Below are positions 1 to 7,910 of a stretch of 64,000 bases of DNA, piece after piece (positions within the stretch are counted from its first letter, which is position 1; each line of letters starts with the position of its first letter). Where the stretch lies: positions 4,216,001 to 4,280,000 of the forward strand of contig NZ_CP072453.1 of the NCBI RefSeq assembly GCF_019343475.1, read 5' to 3'. The position numbers and the translations under genes were made by a program. The notes under the pieces were generated by a model. It was given only the letters and a program-made list of their open reading frames with translations, was not told where the DNA came from and searched no databases. Origin of the DNA: Providencia sp. R33 (lineage in GTDB: Bacteria; Pseudomonadota; Gammaproteobacteria; Enterobacterales; Enterobacteriaceae).

Positions 1-1
1 A

Positions 2-1363
2 TTTAGTACACTAATCAGTGGATTATTTGTTTATCTTAGCGCCAAAATGGCGTGGAAGAACCCACGTATCGCCTTTAATGCTACGTTTATTTACCTCTCT
101 ATGTTGATGGTGTTTACCATTGGCACTTATAACATTCTTGACCCTATCGTGACCGCATTTATTACCATGGTCATTTTCTTTTTCCAATGGGGGCTGACCA
201 CTAAGCGGTTTTCTCATCAACTCTTAGCATATATTTTACTGGGGGTGGCTTGCGGTTTAGGGGTATTGACGAAAGGATTTTTAGTTTTAGTTTTACCCGT
301 ATTAGTGTGCTCGATTGCAGGGATTTATTTCAAAAAATTTAAAGAAGTCTTTGTTTTTTCATTTGTTTCTATTTTCACGGCTTTTTTGGTTTGCTTGCCA
401 TGGGCATTTGTGATTGCCAGCCGTGAACCTGATTTCTGGCGTTATTTCTTTTGGGTTGAACATATTCAACGGTTTATGGCAAATAACGCCCAAAACAAAT
501 CCCCATTTTGGTTTTATATTCCTATCATGATGGCGGCAGTCTTGCCGTGGTTAGGCTACTTATTTGGCGCTTTGCGTCAAGCATGGCAGCAAAAAGGGAT
601 GCATATCTATTTTTTATTATGGTTCCTTGCACCGTTTGTCTTTTTTAGTATCACGAAAGGCAAACTGCTTACCTATATCTTGCCGTGTATTGCACCCGTT
701 GCGATCTTAATGGCAGCGTATATTGAAAAAATCCTAACAGAGAAAAGAACACTCGCTATCCGTGCAAACGCGGTGATCAATATGGTAATTGGTGGGCTTG
801 CTGCGGGTGTAATTATTGCCTCGCCTTATATTCCTAAATTTAATCTTTATCAAGCTGATGAAAGTCATAAATTATGGCTGGCGGCAGGGGCATTTATTTT
901 TTGGCTGGTAGTGGCTGCCATTTCCATGAAGCAGCGGTTTTGGTATTTAGCCGCGGTGTGTACAGTGGCTATTAGCTTAAGTGTGGGCCATGTGATCCCA
1001 AATTATGTGGCAAGCAATAATACACCTCAGAAGTTGATCACCAAGTATTACAATCAACTGGAAAATAAATCAGTATTATTGACCAACAATGTCGGTTTAG
1101 GCACGGCGCTGGCTTGGGTACTAAAACGCAGTGATATTACGATGTTGCATCAAACAGGGGAGTTAGGCTATGGGCTAGAATATCCTGATGCGGCAAACCG
1201 TTTTTACAGCTTAGGCCAATTACCTGCATTGTTGGAAAGTCATCAATACAAAAATGTGGCGGTGGTGGTAGAAAGTTCGAAACATGAACTGATTGATGCG
1301 CTTCCTGGCAACCCGATAATTATCCGCGAGGGTAATCTGGTTTTAGCCTTCTACGAAGGGTAA
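2..1363 (+). CDS. arnT: ArnT, lipid A 4-amino-4-deoxy-L-arabinose transferase (5' end outside window)
   Basis: The reading frame is open from base 2 to the stop at 1361-1363, giving 453 residues; the start lies before the window. Full-length enterobacterial ArnT is about 550 residues, so roughly the first 100 are missing. It is a polytopic GT-C glycosyltransferase of the inner membrane that moves L-Ara4N from undecaprenyl phosphate to lipid A and so gives resistance to polymyxin and cationic peptides. The visible part starts in a membrane segment, has many hydrophobic helices over residues 1-330, and ends in a soluble periplasmic-type domain. It is followed by a clear hairpin terminator, so it is probably the last gene of its operon. 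Family assignment comes from recognising the sequence; no other candidate fits as well. Confidence 0.85.
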   Translation, partial: FSTLISGLFVYLSAKMAWKNPRIAFNATFIYLSMLMVFTIGTYNILDPIVTAFITMVIFFFQWGLTTKRFSHQLLAYILLGVACGLGVLTKGFLVLVLPVLVCSIAGIYFKKFKEVFVFSFVSIFTAFLVCLPWAFVIASREPDFWRYFFWVEHIQRFMANNAQNKSPFWFYIPIMMAAVLPWLGYLFGALRQAWQQKGMHIYFLLWFLAPFVFFSITKGKLLTYILPCIAPVAILMAAYIEKILTEKRTLAIRANAVINMVIGGLAAGVIIASPYIPKFNLYQADESHKLWLAAGAFIFWLVVAAISMKQRFWYLAAVCTVAISLSVGHVIPNYVASNNTPQKLITKYYNQLENKSVLLTNNVGLGTALAWVLKRSDITMLHQTGELGYGLEYPDAANRFYSLGQLPALLESHQYKNVAVVVESSKHELIDALPGNPIIIREGNLVLAFYEG

Positions 1364-1370
1364 AAGATAA

Positions 1371-1410
1371 AAAACCGCATAATTCAGTCTGGATTATGCG
1401 GTTTTGTTTG
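1371..1410 (+). terminator. Rho-independent terminator of arnT
   Basis: A 13-bp perfect stem (AAAACCGCATAAT at 1371-1383 and ATTATGCGGTTTT at 1393-1405) encloses a 9-nt loop and is followed by GTTTG. The A/T-rich ends make it usable in both directions, so it may also stop leftward transcripts of the efflux operon. Confidence 0.85.
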
Positions 1411-1435
1411 AAAGAAAAGCCAACTAACGAGTTGG
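1411..1435 (-). terminator. Probable terminator of the efflux operon
   Basis: On the minus strand CCAACT-CGTT-AGTTGG forms a 6-bp stem directly followed by CTTTTCTTTC. It overlaps the stop codon of the small ORF. The stem is short, and the arnT terminator beyond it may act as backup. Confidence 0.5.
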
Positions 1436-1597
1436 TTTAGTCGAAATTATTTCATTATCTTCCGTGCTGTTCTTTTCTGTGTTAGCGGATAAACCGTGGT
1501 AAATTAATAGCATTGCCATACTGTTACTCATTGCATTCATCTCTACAACATTAGCTGTCTGGCGATTATTTTGCGTGTTTATTACGGTATTTCTCAT
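1424..1597 (-). CDS. Small 57-residue protein translationally coupled to the RND pump gene
   Basis: This short ORF starts with ATG at 1597-1595, overlapping the TGA stop of the RND gene (ATGA overlap), and has a good ribosome binding site (AGGAG, about 8 nt upstream) inside the pump's last codons. It encodes 57 residues beginning MRNTVINTQNNRQT, with a methionine-rich middle (NAMSNSMAML) and a hydrophilic tail. No signal peptide or clear membrane helix is seen and I do not recognise a family. The overlap and binding site argue that it is translated as the last gene of the efflux operon. A short hairpin (CCAACT/AGTTGG at 1420-1435) followed by a T-rich stretch on the minus strand would end the transcript. 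Confidence 0.5.
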   Translation of the reverse strand: MRNTVINTQNNRQTANVVEMNAMSNSMAMLLIYHGLSANTEKNSTEDNEIISTKPTR

Positions 1598-4500
1598 TGT
1601 GAAGTCTCCTGAGTTTCTTTGATCAGGCGATTAGCTTCAGCAAGCTCATAACGCCTTGGTGTCAATGCAGTAGCACTGTGATTACGGGCTAATAATGAAT
1701 AAATGGTTGGCAAAACAAACAGTGTAAACAGTGTTCCCACTAACATCCCAGTGACAATGACTAATCCGAGGCCAAAGCGGCTATTTGCACCAGCTCCCGT
1801 GGCGAATAACAATGGAACTAAGCCAATCACCATCGCCGCTGTCGTCATCAAAATTGGGCGTAAACGAATTTGCGCTGCTTTTAAAATGGCATGACGGCGG
1901 TCTAATCCTTCATTTGCCTGTAATTCATTAGCAAATTCCACCATCAATATTCCATGCTTACTGATTAAGCCTATCAAGGTGACAAGGCCGATTTGGGTAT
2001 AAATATTCAATGTGGCATACCCCAAGGCGAGAGGGATTAGCGCCCCGCAAATCGACAATGGGACGGTAATAAGAATGATCAGCGGGTCGACCAAACTTTC
2101 ATATTGCGCTGCGAGCACTAAATAAATAATGATGAGCGCCGCCATAAAGGCAAAGGCGAGGGTGTTACCTTCTTGTTTATATTGGCGCGAATCGGATTGC
2201 CAGTCATGGCTAAAGCCGGCTGGTAGTTCATTGGCTATGTTATCAAGGTAAGCGACGGCCTGCCCCAATGTTACGCCAGGGGCCGGAATAGCTTGGAAAA
2301 TTGCTGCATTTTGTTGGTTAAATTGCGTCAGTTTGTTCGGTTCAACCTGCGTATGGATATCCACGACCGTAGACAACGGGATCATCGTGCCTGTTTCGGC
2401 TTTCACATAGTGGCGGGAAAGCGCTTCAGGTGTCAATCGCTGACTACGCATACTTTGTGGGATCACATCGTAAGAACGGCCATCCATCCCAAAGCGGTTA
2501 ATGTAGTTTTCGCCGACTAATAAGGTCAAGGATTCACCAATATCTTGCATGCGAATGCCTAAGCTATTGGCTTTGGAGCGGTTAATTCGTACTTCAACCA
2601 CAGGGTTGTTATAGTCGAGGTCACTGTCCACGACCATAAATAAGCCGCTTTCTCGTGCTTGTTGCTTGATTTCCTCCATAGTTTTATACAGCACCGAGTA
2701 ATCTTGCGGGCTTCGTAGCACCATCTGAATCGGTAATCCCCCAGTGGAACCGGGTAATGCAGGTAATTGGAAAACAAAAATACTGTTTCCCTCGACATCG
2801 CCAACACGCCCTTGTAAATCCGCTTGAATGGCAGAAGCGGGTCTATCCCGTTCTTCCCAAGAAGACAAGTTGGTTCCCCCAAAACTGGCGGAAGGGCCAT
2901 CAGTTCCGTTAATAATCCACGTACTTTCGGTCTCAGGTAATTCCATGAAAACATCATGCAATTTACGAGAAAACCGTTCGACATACTCAAGGTTGGCATG
3001 TTGTGGGGATTTAATCGCGGTTAACACGCTCGATTGGTCTTCAACAGGGGCCAATTCGCGTGGGGCGGATTGGTAAAGCATGGGCAAGCTGACAAATACT
3101 GCCACGGCAATTACACCCGTTATCCAACGGTTTTTTAACGAAAAATTCAATAAAAAGGTGTAATAGTGTGCCAGTGTGGTGAAGAATTTTTCCGCCATAC
3201 GTGCCATGCGGCCTTCATTCTGTTTTGAGTTCAGCATAAAGGAGCTCATGACAGGGGAAAGGGTCAATGCCACGATACCAGAAACAATCACTGCACCTGC
3301 AAGGGTTAGGGCGAATTCTTTAAATAGCGCGCCCGTTAGGCCAGACATCAAACCAATCGGCGCATAAACAGCAGCTAAGGTAATGGTCATGGCGATCACG
3401 GGCCCTGCCACTTCTCGGGCACCAATTAAGGCGGCTAATACAGGGGATTTACCTTCTTCGATATGGCGATGGACGTTTTCTACTACTACGATAGCATCAT
3501 CGACCACTAACCCAATTGCCAAGACCATGGCTAACAAAGTTAATAGGTTGATACTAAAGCCAAAAGCCATCATGAGAGCTGCGGCACCCAACATGGACAA
3601 CGGGATCGCTAAGATAGGAATAATAACGCTGCGAATCGAGCCTAAACACAGGTAAATCACGGCAATAACAATCAGCAAAGCTTCGACTAACGTATTGATA
3701 ACTTGGTCAATAGAGGCCTTAATAAACCGTGAAGTTTCAAAGGCCATCTCCACTTTTACGCCAGGTGGCAGTGTTTTATCAATATCTGGCATTAATTTAT
3801 TCATGCCATCAACAATGACTAGCGGGTTACCCGTTGGGGTGGCAAATAAGCCAAGGTAAATCGCGGGCTCACCATTCATTAAACCACTGGTTTCTGTCGA
3901 GGCAGCTCCTAGCTCAATGGTTCCCACATCTTTTAAACGAACTAGCCCATTGCCATCGTTGCGGATCACCAAATCGCGGAACTCATCCACATTGGTTAAG
4001 TCGGTATTCACATAGACATTAGAAATGACATACTCGCCTTTGACTTTACCTGGTGCGGCTTGGTAGTTATTTTGGCGAACGGCTTGTGCCACATCGGCCG
4101 CTGAAAGCCCGCGCCCTGCCAGTTTGTCAGCATCAAGCCATAAGCGCATCGCGAGTTGTTGCCCACCGAATACTTGCACCTTTGCGACACCTTCGATGGA
4201 GGAATACATCGGCTCAACCACGCGAGAAATATAGTCGGTCAACGCAGGAATGGATAAATCGGTACTTGAAAACCCTATATAGGCAACCGCCGTTGATTCC
4301 CCAGAAGATAACTCAATGACAGGGTCGTACGCTTCTTTCGGCAACTTGTAGCGCACTTGGTTCACCTTTGCCATCACTTGCGTAAGGGCTTGGGTTGAGT
4401 CGCGGTTTAATTCCATACGCACGGTGACAAGGCTGCTGCCTTGTACCGAAGATGATGACAAATAATCGACGCCTTCAACCGAAGAAACTGCTTGGGCGAT

Positions 4501-4698
4501 AGGTTGGGTAACAAACCCTTGCATCAATTTTGCCGATGCACCGGGGTATTGTGTGGTGATGGTTACTGTAGCACTTTCGAGTTGTGGATATTGGCGAATA
4601 GGTAATTTGCTCAAGGCAAATAAACCAATCAATACAATTAACGCACTGACCACTAAGGCTAAAACAGGGCGGCGTACAAAAACATCCGTAAATTTCAT
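1594..4698 (-). CDS. RND-family efflux pump inner-membrane transporter, MexI-like
   Basis: This 1034-residue protein is a full-length HAE1-type RND proton antiporter. An N-terminal helix (residues 11-30) is followed by a first periplasmic loop, a block of six helices, a second loop and a last helix block. The proton-relay aspartate pair is visible at residues 400-401 (GLVVDDAIVVVEN). It would trade protons for efflux of toxic compounds across the inner membrane, working with the adaptor encoded 9 bp upstream and an outer-membrane channel not encoded here. The order DoxX protein, adaptor, RND and divergent SoxR matches the Pseudomonas mexGHI locus, which exports redox-cycling phenazines and anthranilate-related compounds. 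The substrate here is unknown; anthranilate, isatin or indigoid by-products of the adjacent catabolic genes are an inference. Confidence 0.9.
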   Translation of the reverse strand: MKFTDVFVRRPVLALVVSALIVLIGLFALSKLPIRQYPQLESATVTITTQYPGASAKLMQGFVTQPIAQAVSSVEGVDYLSSSSVQGSSLVTVRMELNRDSTQALTQVMAKVNQVRYKLPKEAYDPVIELSSGESTAVAYIGFSSTDLSIPALTDYISRVVEPMYSSIEGVAKVQVFGGQQLAMRLWLDADKLAGRGLSAADVAQAVRQNNYQAAPGKVKGEYVISNVYVNTDLTNVDEFRDLVIRNDGNGLVRLKDVGTIELGAASTETSGLMNGEPAIYLGLFATPTGNPLVIVDGMNKLMPDIDKTLPPGVKVEMAFETSRFIKASIDQVINTLVEALLIVIAVIYLCLGSIRSVIIPILAIPLSMLGAAALMMAFGFSINLLTLLAMVLAIGLVVDDAIVVVENVHRHIEEGKSPVLAALIGAREVAGPVIAMTITLAAVYAPIGLMSGLTGALFKEFALTLAGAVIVSGIVALTLSPVMSSFMLNSKQNEGRMARMAEKFFTTLAHYYTFLLNFSLKNRWITGVIAVAVFVSLPMLYQSAPRELAPVEDQSSVLTAIKSPQHANLEYVERFSRKLHDVFMELPETESTWIINGTDGPSASFGGTNLSSWEERDRPASAIQADLQGRVGDVEGNSIFVFQLPALPGSTGGLPIQMVLRSPQDYSVLYKTMEEIKQQARESGLFMVVDSDLDYNNPVVEVRINRSKANSLGIRMQDIGESLTLLVGENYINRFGMDGRSYDVIPQSMRSQRLTPEALSRHYVKAETGTMIPLSTVVDIHTQVEPNKLTQFNQQNAAIFQAIPAPGVTLGQAVAYLDNIANELPAGFSHDWQSDSRQYKQEGNTLAFAFMAALIIIYLVLAAQYESLVDPLIILITVPLSICGALIPLALGYATLNIYTQIGLVTLIGLISKHGILMVEFANELQANEGLDRRHAILKAAQIRLRPILMTTAAMVIGLVPLLFATGAGANSRFGLGLVIVTGMLVGTLFTLFVLPTIYSLLARNHSATALTPRRYELAEANRLIKETQETSQ

Positions 4699-4707
4699 AG
4701 CGCCTCC

Positions 4708-5817
4708 TTATGAACCTTGTTCAGTCTGTGTCGCGGGTTCAGACAACGTATCTTGCGCAACTGGCGTCACCGCAGAGCCATTATTGAGGCGTAACTGGCC
4801 TGATGTGACCACTTTATCGTTAGCGCTTAACCCATGTTCAATTTCAATTTTGCCATCCCAACGTTGGCCTGTTTTGACGGAAACACGCTTGACGGTCATG
4901 GCATCGCCTTCGCCTTCTATAATAAAGACAGTGTCCCCGTAAGCGGTGTAAGTGACCGCCGTTTCAGGGATAGTGAGTACTTCATTACTGGCTTGGCGAA
5001 CCACATTCACGTTGGCATACATGCCTGCTTTGAGGGTGCCATCGCTATTTTCTAATGTTGCTTGCAGCGCAACGGTACGTGACTTACCAATGAGTGGGTC
5101 AATAGCGGTGATGCGAGCAGGGAAGGTTTTATTTGGGTAGGCATCCACCGTAACATCAACCACTTGTCCTTGGTGCAACTCTGGGGACGCTTGCTCATCT
5201 AATGAGAAATTCAGCTTTAATGTTTTGGTATCGACCAAACTTGCAATGGTTTCACCGGGGGTTAAATACTGCCCTTCATGCACTTGGCGAATACCAATCG
5301 TGCCATCAAAAGGCGCGCGAATGGTTTTTTGCGCAATGAGTGCTTGAGTTTGGCGAATGAGCCCTTGGGCAATATCGCGTTCTGCACGTGTGCTATCGAC
5401 TTGCGCTTCCGCCACTAAATGTTGCGCGGATAACGAACTTGTTCTTTGGTACAAGCGTGCCGCATTGCGCATTTGCGCTTGGTAGCGAGATAAATCGGCT
5501 TGCTCCACTGCATCATTGAGCTGCACTAAAATTTGGCCTTTTTTAACCTGCTGGCCAGATTCAAAGGCAATTTTGGTAATGCGGCCATTTGTTTCTGCGG
5601 CCACCTGCACTTGGCTACCCGCTTCCAATTCCCCGACACCATAAAACGTTCGTGGCGCGGTATCTAAATTGACCGAAGCAAGAGCAACTTTGGTTGGTGG
5701 GTAATTGTAAGCGGCTTTTTCTCCTTCATCATTTTGTGCGTAAGTCGAATAAATGGCGCTACCGCCCCCTGCTGCGATCAAAATAGTACACAGTGTGATT
5801 ATTGTTTTTTTACTCAT
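4708..5817 (-). CDS. RND efflux periplasmic adaptor (membrane fusion protein), MexH-like
   Basis: The 369-residue protein has an N-terminal signal/anchor helix (about residues 5-22), a biotinyl-lipoyl-like domain split around a coiled-coil hairpin (about residues 70-175), then beta-barrel and membrane-proximal domains with the usual GDTVFII-type region. It would bridge the RND pump to an outer-membrane factor. It sits 12 bp after the DoxX gene and 9 bp before the RND gene in a compact operon. No lipobox cysteine is seen, so it is probably anchored by an uncleaved helix. Confidence 0.9.
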   Translation of the reverse strand: MSKKTIITLCTILIAAGGGSAIYSTYAQNDEGEKAAYNYPPTKVALASVNLDTAPRTFYGVGELEAGSQVQVAAETNGRITKIAFESGQQVKKGQILVQLNDAVEQADLSRYQAQMRNAARLYQRTSSLSAQHLVAEAQVDSTRAERDIAQGLIRQTQALIAQKTIRAPFDGTIGIRQVHEGQYLTPGETIASLVDTKTLKLNFSLDEQASPELHQGQVVDVTVDAYPNKTFPARITAIDPLIGKSRTVALQATLENSDGTLKAGMYANVNVVRQASNEVLTIPETAVTYTAYGDTVFIIEGEGDAMTVKRVSVKTGQRWDGKIEIEHGLSANDKVVTSGQLRLNNGSAVTPVAQDTLSEPATQTEQGS

Positions 5818-5829
5818 TTAATTTTCCTT

Positions 5830-6258
5830 CTATTTCTGCGTTTTCAGCACGAAATAAAGACGGCGAAAATGCCCTGCAATTGCCACCGCCATTAACCCAC
5901 CAATGACGGCAATATGTTCAATAGCCCAAAACATGGCGATTTGTGCTTGCTCCCCCGTGTAACTCCAAAAAGTGTGCACAATCACAATGGTGAGAAACAA
6001 AAAGACGGCAAGCGCCCCAGTTGCAAGCCATAACAAGCGGTTAAGTAACACGAGAACCGAACCAATCAGCATCACGGCGGCAGAGGCAATATTGAAGAAC
6101 CAATCTGGATGCAGGCCAGCCGCACGCATTTCTGCGAGACTATTTTCATAGTTAAGCAATTTGGCTAACCCAGATGAAATAAATAAAACCAAGATTAGTA
6201 AGCGAGCAATAAACCATAAGCTATTGCTTTCTAACATTTTGGCGATCACCAATGGCAT
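5830..6258 (-). CDS. DoxX-family inner-membrane protein, MexG-like
   Basis: A 142-residue protein with about four hydrophobic segments and a DoxX-type first helix (FISSGLAKLLNYE). The start is ATG at 6258, preceded on the minus strand by a purine-rich binding site (AGAGGGA). It is the first gene of the operon with the MFP and RND genes. In Pseudomonas the equivalent MexG is an integral membrane partner of MexHI that binds a redox-active ligand. The same role is inferred here from gene order and family only. Confidence 0.8.
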   Translation of the reverse strand: MPLVIAKMLESNSLWFIARLLILVLFISSGLAKLLNYENSLAEMRAAGLHPDWFFNIASAAVMLIGSVLVLLNRLLWLATGALAVFLFLTIVIVHTFWSYTGEQAQIAMFWAIEHIAVIGGLMAVAIAGHFRRLYFVLKTQK

Positions 6259-6311
6259 GAACCTATCCCTCTTTCAAAAAATAACGTCAATTGACAAAGA
6301 CACAGGGCCGC

Positions 6312-6342
6312 ACTATAAAACCTTAAGTTAAGTTGAGGTCAA
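6312..6342 (-). promoter_or_regulatory. SoxR-activated promoter with soxbox, for the DoxX-MFP-RND operon
   Basis: On the minus strand TTGACC (6342-6337) and TATAGT (6317-6312) are separated by exactly 19 bp. That over-long spacer is the hallmark of MerR/SoxR-controlled promoters. The spacer holds the imperfect palindrome CCTTAAGTTAAGTTGAGG (plus strand 6321-6338), close to the known soxbox CCTCAAGTTAACTTGAGG. SoxR is encoded just to the right, divergently. Oxidised SoxR would twist this promoter and turn on the pump; soxR itself may be autoregulated from the same site. Confidence 0.85.
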
Positions 6343-6358
6343 GCAAAGGTAAGCAAAA

Positions 6359-6856
6359 ATGGCAGATAAAGACACAAAAGCGATAAAACCCCACAAAAAT
6401 GGGGAAATAAATATTGATCCTACAAGGGCTTTAACCGTCGGTGAGGTGGCTAAACGAGCAGGTGTAGCGGTTTCAACCGTACATTTTTATGAGTCAAAAG
6501 GGCTCATTCAGAGTACCCGTACACACGGTAATCAGCGACGGTTTCCCACAGTTGTTTTACGTTATATTGCCATTATTAAAGTCGCGCAAAGTACAGGTAT
6601 TCCATTACAAGAAATCCAAGAGGCATTAGGCCGCTTCCCAGCAAATAGCGCGCTGACATCGGAACAGTGGAAAGAGATGTCCACCCAATGGCGTGTTTCG
6701 TTAGATAAACGTATTCGGCAGCTTACGCGTTTACGTAATGAATTGGATAACTGCATTGGTTGCGGCTGCTTATCGTTAAGTGATTGCCCGTTACGTAACC
6801 CTGATGACGTATTAGGGAAAAAAGGCCCGGGCGCCCGAATTTTAGAGCGGCCTTAA
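6359..6856 (+). CDS. soxR: SoxR, redox-sensing MerR-family transcriptional activator
   Basis: This 165-residue protein has a MerR winged helix-turn-helix (about residues 25-95, beginning LTVGEVAKRAGVAVSTVHFY), a dimerisation helix and a C-terminal cysteine cluster. C132, C135, C137 and C143 have the SoxR spacing C-X2-C-X-C-X5-C that binds the [2Fe-2S] sensor cluster, followed by LRNPDD. Oxidation of the cluster by redox-cycling compounds activates it. It carries about 20 more N-terminal residues than E. coli SoxR; M1 is kept because the lysine-rich extension is in frame and no better start is evident. The gene is divergent from the efflux operon and shares a soxbox with it. Confidence 0.93.
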   Translation: MADKDTKAIKPHKNGEINIDPTRALTVGEVAKRAGVAVSTVHFYESKGLIQSTRTHGNQRRFPTVVLRYIAIIKVAQSTGIPLQEIQEALGRFPANSALTSEQWKEMSTQWRVSLDKRIRQLTRLRNELDNCIGCGCLSLSDCPLRNPDDVLGKKGPGARILERP

Positions 6857-6893
6857 ATAACCATAAAACGACTTCCAGCTATAAGTCACACTT

Positions 6894-6944
6894 TTCATTT
6901 TTTGGATAGCTGCTGCGAAAAGTGGCTATTTCCCTTCATATATC
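6894..6944 (+). promoter_or_regulatory. XylS/AraC-type operator and probable promoter of the indole upper operon
   Basis: Two direct half-sites resembling the XylS-family consensus TGCA-N6-GGNTA occur 20 bp apart: TTCA-N6-GGATA (6894-6908) and TGCG-N6-GGCTA (6914-6928), with a 5-bp gap. The second halves, GGATA then GGCTA, match the order in the classic Pm promoter. A possible -10 (TATATC, 6939-6944) follows, which would give a 5' leader of about 140 nt before the dehydrogenase gene at 7093. The octamer GCGAAAAG at 6916-6923 recurs inverted at 7005-7012 and direct at 7073-7080. The sequence match is direct; use by the AraC protein encoded at 13.7-14.7 kb is inferred. Confidence 0.55.
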
Positions 6945-7092
6945 ATCGCCTTATTGACTAAATTGCCGCACTGGGTGGATATTTTTTGCGCCCAGCGGCT
7001 ACAGCTTTTCGCTCATTCTGCGTAATTATCAATCATGTTAATTTTTTGTGAATTCATTGTAATGAAATGAGAGCGAAAAGAGGGCGTCAAAG

Positions 7093-7878
7093 ATGAAAGG
7101 TTTGAATAACAAAATTGCAATTGTGACTGGGGGCGCGACCAAAATCGGTGCAACAGTGGCAAAAGTGCTGAGCAGTTATGGTGTTAAAGTCACTATTTTT
7201 GATATTGACGCCGCCAATGGTGAAAAAGTCGCACAAAGTGAGCCAAATATTGATTTCTTACCTGTGGATATCACTGACGACCAACAACTTAAACAGGGTA
7301 TTGACCGTGTTGCGCAAAAGTATGGGCAACTCGATTTTTTGGTTAATCTGGCCGCAACTTACCTTGACGAAGGCCAGTCATCTTCACGGCAAGACTGGCT
7401 AACTGCGTTAAATATCAACGTGGTGAGTGCTGTTATGGCTGCGCAATTTGCTAAAACACACTTTGTGAAAGCGGGTAAAGGTGCCATCGTCAACTTTACC
7501 AGCATTTCGTCTTCAGTTGCCCAAACGGGTCGTTGGCTCTACCCCGCATCTAAAGCCACCATGTTGGAAGTCACTCGCAGCCAAGCGATGGATTATGCCG
7601 ATGACGGTATTCGTGTGAATTCTGTTTCCCCCGGTTGGACATGGTCCCGTGTGATGGATGAAATCACCGGTGGTGACCGCCAAAAAACAGACCGTGTTGC
7701 CGCGGATTATCACTTACTAAAACGCGTGGGCGACCCTGAAGAGGTGGCTCAAGTTGTTGCGTTCCTTCTTTCTGATCTGGCGAGTTTCGTGACTGGCGCA
7801 GATTACGCTGTTGATGGCGGTTACTCCGCTATGGGGCCTGAACAGGCTAAACCTGCAATTCCCCGTCTTGCACAATAA
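7093..7878 (+). CDS. Short-chain dehydrogenase/reductase, indole-pathway (IifB-like)
   Basis: The 261-residue protein is a classical SDR. It has a nucleotide-binding TGGATKIG motif (residues 12-19), VNLAA replacing the usual NNAG near residue 84, a catalytic serine around 139-141, and Y150/K154 in the YPASK motif. The C-terminal AVDGGYS is also typical. It is the first gene of the operon containing a StyA-like indole monooxygenase. In Acinetobacter the iif operon likewise pairs an SDR with an indole monooxygenase, the SDR oxidising the indole dihydrodiol to 3-hydroxyindolin-2-one. The same step is inferred here. The binding site AGAGGG lies about 10 nt upstream of the ATG. Confidence 0.8.
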   Translation: MKGLNNKIAIVTGGATKIGATVAKVLSSYGVKVTIFDIDAANGEKVAQSEPNIDFLPVDITDDQQLKQGIDRVAQKYGQLDFLVNLAATYLDEGQSSSRQDWLTALNINVVSAVMAAQFAKTHFVKAGKGAIVNFTSISSSVAQTGRWLYPASKATMLEVTRSQAMDYADDGIRVNSVSPGWTWSRVMDEITGGDRQKTDRVAADYHLLKRVGDPEEVAQVVAFLLSDLASFVTGADYAVDGGYSAMGPEQAKPAIPRLAQ

Positions 7879-7910
7879 GACACCATTTAAACGTTACAGA
7901 GGAAAATACT

